A DNA stretch of 16,694 nucleotides, from the NCBI GenBank assembly GCA_947311125.1, contig CAMZKI010000196.1, forward strand, positions 1 through 16,694, given 5' to 3'. A program made the translations under genes and the position numbers. The notes beneath the pieces were generated by a model. That model was not told the DNA's origin. It worked only from the letters and a program-made list of their open reading frames with translations, and did no database searches. This stretch comes from an uncultured Chlorobiota bacterium. GTDB taxonomy: Bacteria; Bacteroidota; Bacteroidia; Bacteroidales; JAADGE01. Shown here piece after piece: positions 16,332 through 16,694 of this stretch; positions within the stretch are counted from its first letter, which is position 1, and each line of letters begins with the position of its first letter.

Positions 16332-16347
16332 CAAAGTGAGAGATTTT

Positions 16348-16393
16348 GTAATAAAGAAAGATGCATTCGTTTGAATGCATCTTTCTTTATTAC
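16348..16393. terminator. Perfect 21-bp inverted repeat, probable intrinsic terminator
   Basis: The arms 16348-16368 and 16373-16393 are exact reverse complements separated by GTTT. The central part GATGCATTC/GAATGCATC is the stable core. The right arm then continues as TTTCTTTATTA, so an RNA hairpin with a U-rich 3' side forms in either direction. It closes the barrel-like gene pair. A smaller hairpin, GGTAA-AAGT-TTACC followed by GTTTTTTTA (16438-16460), lies further down the same 213-bp gap and could be a second, weaker terminator. Confidence 0.75.
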
Positions 16394-16498
16394 TGAAAAA
16401 CGTCAGTGTTTCAACATAAAGCAACTGCTTACTGATAGGTAAAAGTTTACCGTTTTTTTAAAAAAATATTTTATTCCTCTGTTTTGAATAAAAAACTA

Positions 16499-16506
16499 TA
16501 TCTTTG
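16499..16506 (+). promoter_or_regulatory. -7 promoter element of the ftsK-like gene
   Basis: TATCTTTG matches TAnnTTTG exactly and is followed by a leader of about 35 nt to the ATG at 16545. A TTTG at 16483-16486 is only 12 bp upstream, too close for a standard -33 element. Confidence 0.55.
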
Positions 16507-16544
16507 TGTGTTTTGAAAAAATATGAAATATACTTTAGCGGTTA

Positions 16545-16694
16545 ATGGCAAAAAAGAAAACAAAAAAAACTCCGATAAATAAACGAATTCAGGAAAAACT
16601 AAATGACAGAAAATTTCGAACTTGGTGGGGAATGCTTTTTATTCTTTTATCCGTTCTGTTCATTATTTCTTTTTCTTCATTTCTCAAGACTTGG
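16545..16694 (+). CDS. ftsK: N-terminal fragment of a probable FtsK/SpoIIIE DNA translocase
   Basis: Fifty codons are present before the window ends, so the gene is cut by the edge and is not necessarily broken. The product starts MAKKKTKKTPINKRIQEK, a Lys-rich cytosolic tail. A hydrophobic segment (about residues 27-45, WWGMLFILLSVLFIISFSSF) follows, then LKTW. This Lys-rich tail, first membrane helix and short FLxTW-like ending resembles the start of Bacteroidota FtsK proteins, which anchor a hexameric DNA pump at the division septum. The ATPase domain lies outside the window, so the assignment rests on the N-terminus only. An upstream ATG at 16523 is out of frame and yields only 19 codons. 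Confidence 0.6.
   Translation, partial: MAKKKTKKTPINKRIQEKLNDRKFRTWWGMLFILLSVLFIISFSSFLKTW

Noticed and set aside
16523..16582. 19-codon open frame (MKYTLAVNGK) upstream of and overlapping the ftsK-like start
   Set aside because: It is too short and out of frame with the ftsK-like gene. A leader-peptide role is possible in principle, but nothing supports it.

Overview
The window is an AT-rich stretch of chromosome from a member of the Bacteroidota. Three things point there. Start sites follow perfect or near-perfect TAnnTTTG (-7) promoter elements and lack clear Shine-Dalgarno sequences. Secreted proteins have signal peptides ending just before Gln. The families present (DUF2723, DUF4476, the polyprenyl glycosylphosphotransferase arrangement and an FtsK-like N-terminus) are typical of the phylum. 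I cannot place it below phylum with confidence. No insertion sequence, prophage, CRISPR array or toxin/defence island is visible; it looks like core chromosome.

Layout. Positions 16-657 (-) encode protein-L-isoaspartate methyltransferase. Divergent from it is a likely two-gene operon: an initiating sugar-phosphate transferase (807-2222) followed 8 bp later by a large DUF2723 membrane protein resembling a GT-C glycosyltransferase (2231-5533). A tRNA-Cys(GCA) with its own promoter and terminator follows (5616-5687). Next come mutL (5790-7604) and, overlapping its stop codon, a YgjP/DUF45-type metallopeptidase gene that is frameshifted at an A-AAA-AAG heptamer (7604-8313). Then come efp (8390-8956) with a GAF-like/SpoIIE-type phosphatase 9 bp behind it (8966-10195), a secreted DUF4476 protein (10366-11289), a strong terminator, and ribF (11358-12287), which starts 12 bp after that terminator.

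On the minus strand lie manB/pgm-type phosphohexomutase (13804-15135) and cca-type tRNA nucleotidyltransferase (12350-13750), read in that order and convergent with ribF. Divergent from the mutase are two tandem, mutually similar small secreted proteins that look like outer-membrane beta-barrels (15323-15844 and 15849-16331). They are closed by a perfect 21-bp inverted repeat. The window ends in the first 50 codons of a probable FtsK DNA translocase.

How the genes fit together. Most are housekeeping: protein repair, mismatch repair, tRNA and its CCA-adding enzyme, EF-P, flavin cofactor synthesis and chromosome segregation. The glycan theme (sugar-phosphate transferase, DUF2723 protein, phosphohexomutase) suggests envelope polysaccharide or protein glycosylation. 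The parts most worth a second look are the possible programmed frameshift in the metallopeptidase gene, the glycosyltransferase pair, the promoter that appears embedded in a terminator before ribF, the MutL lacking its endonuclease motif, and the uncharacterised tandem barrel-like pair. I found no clear evidence of a wholly new system.
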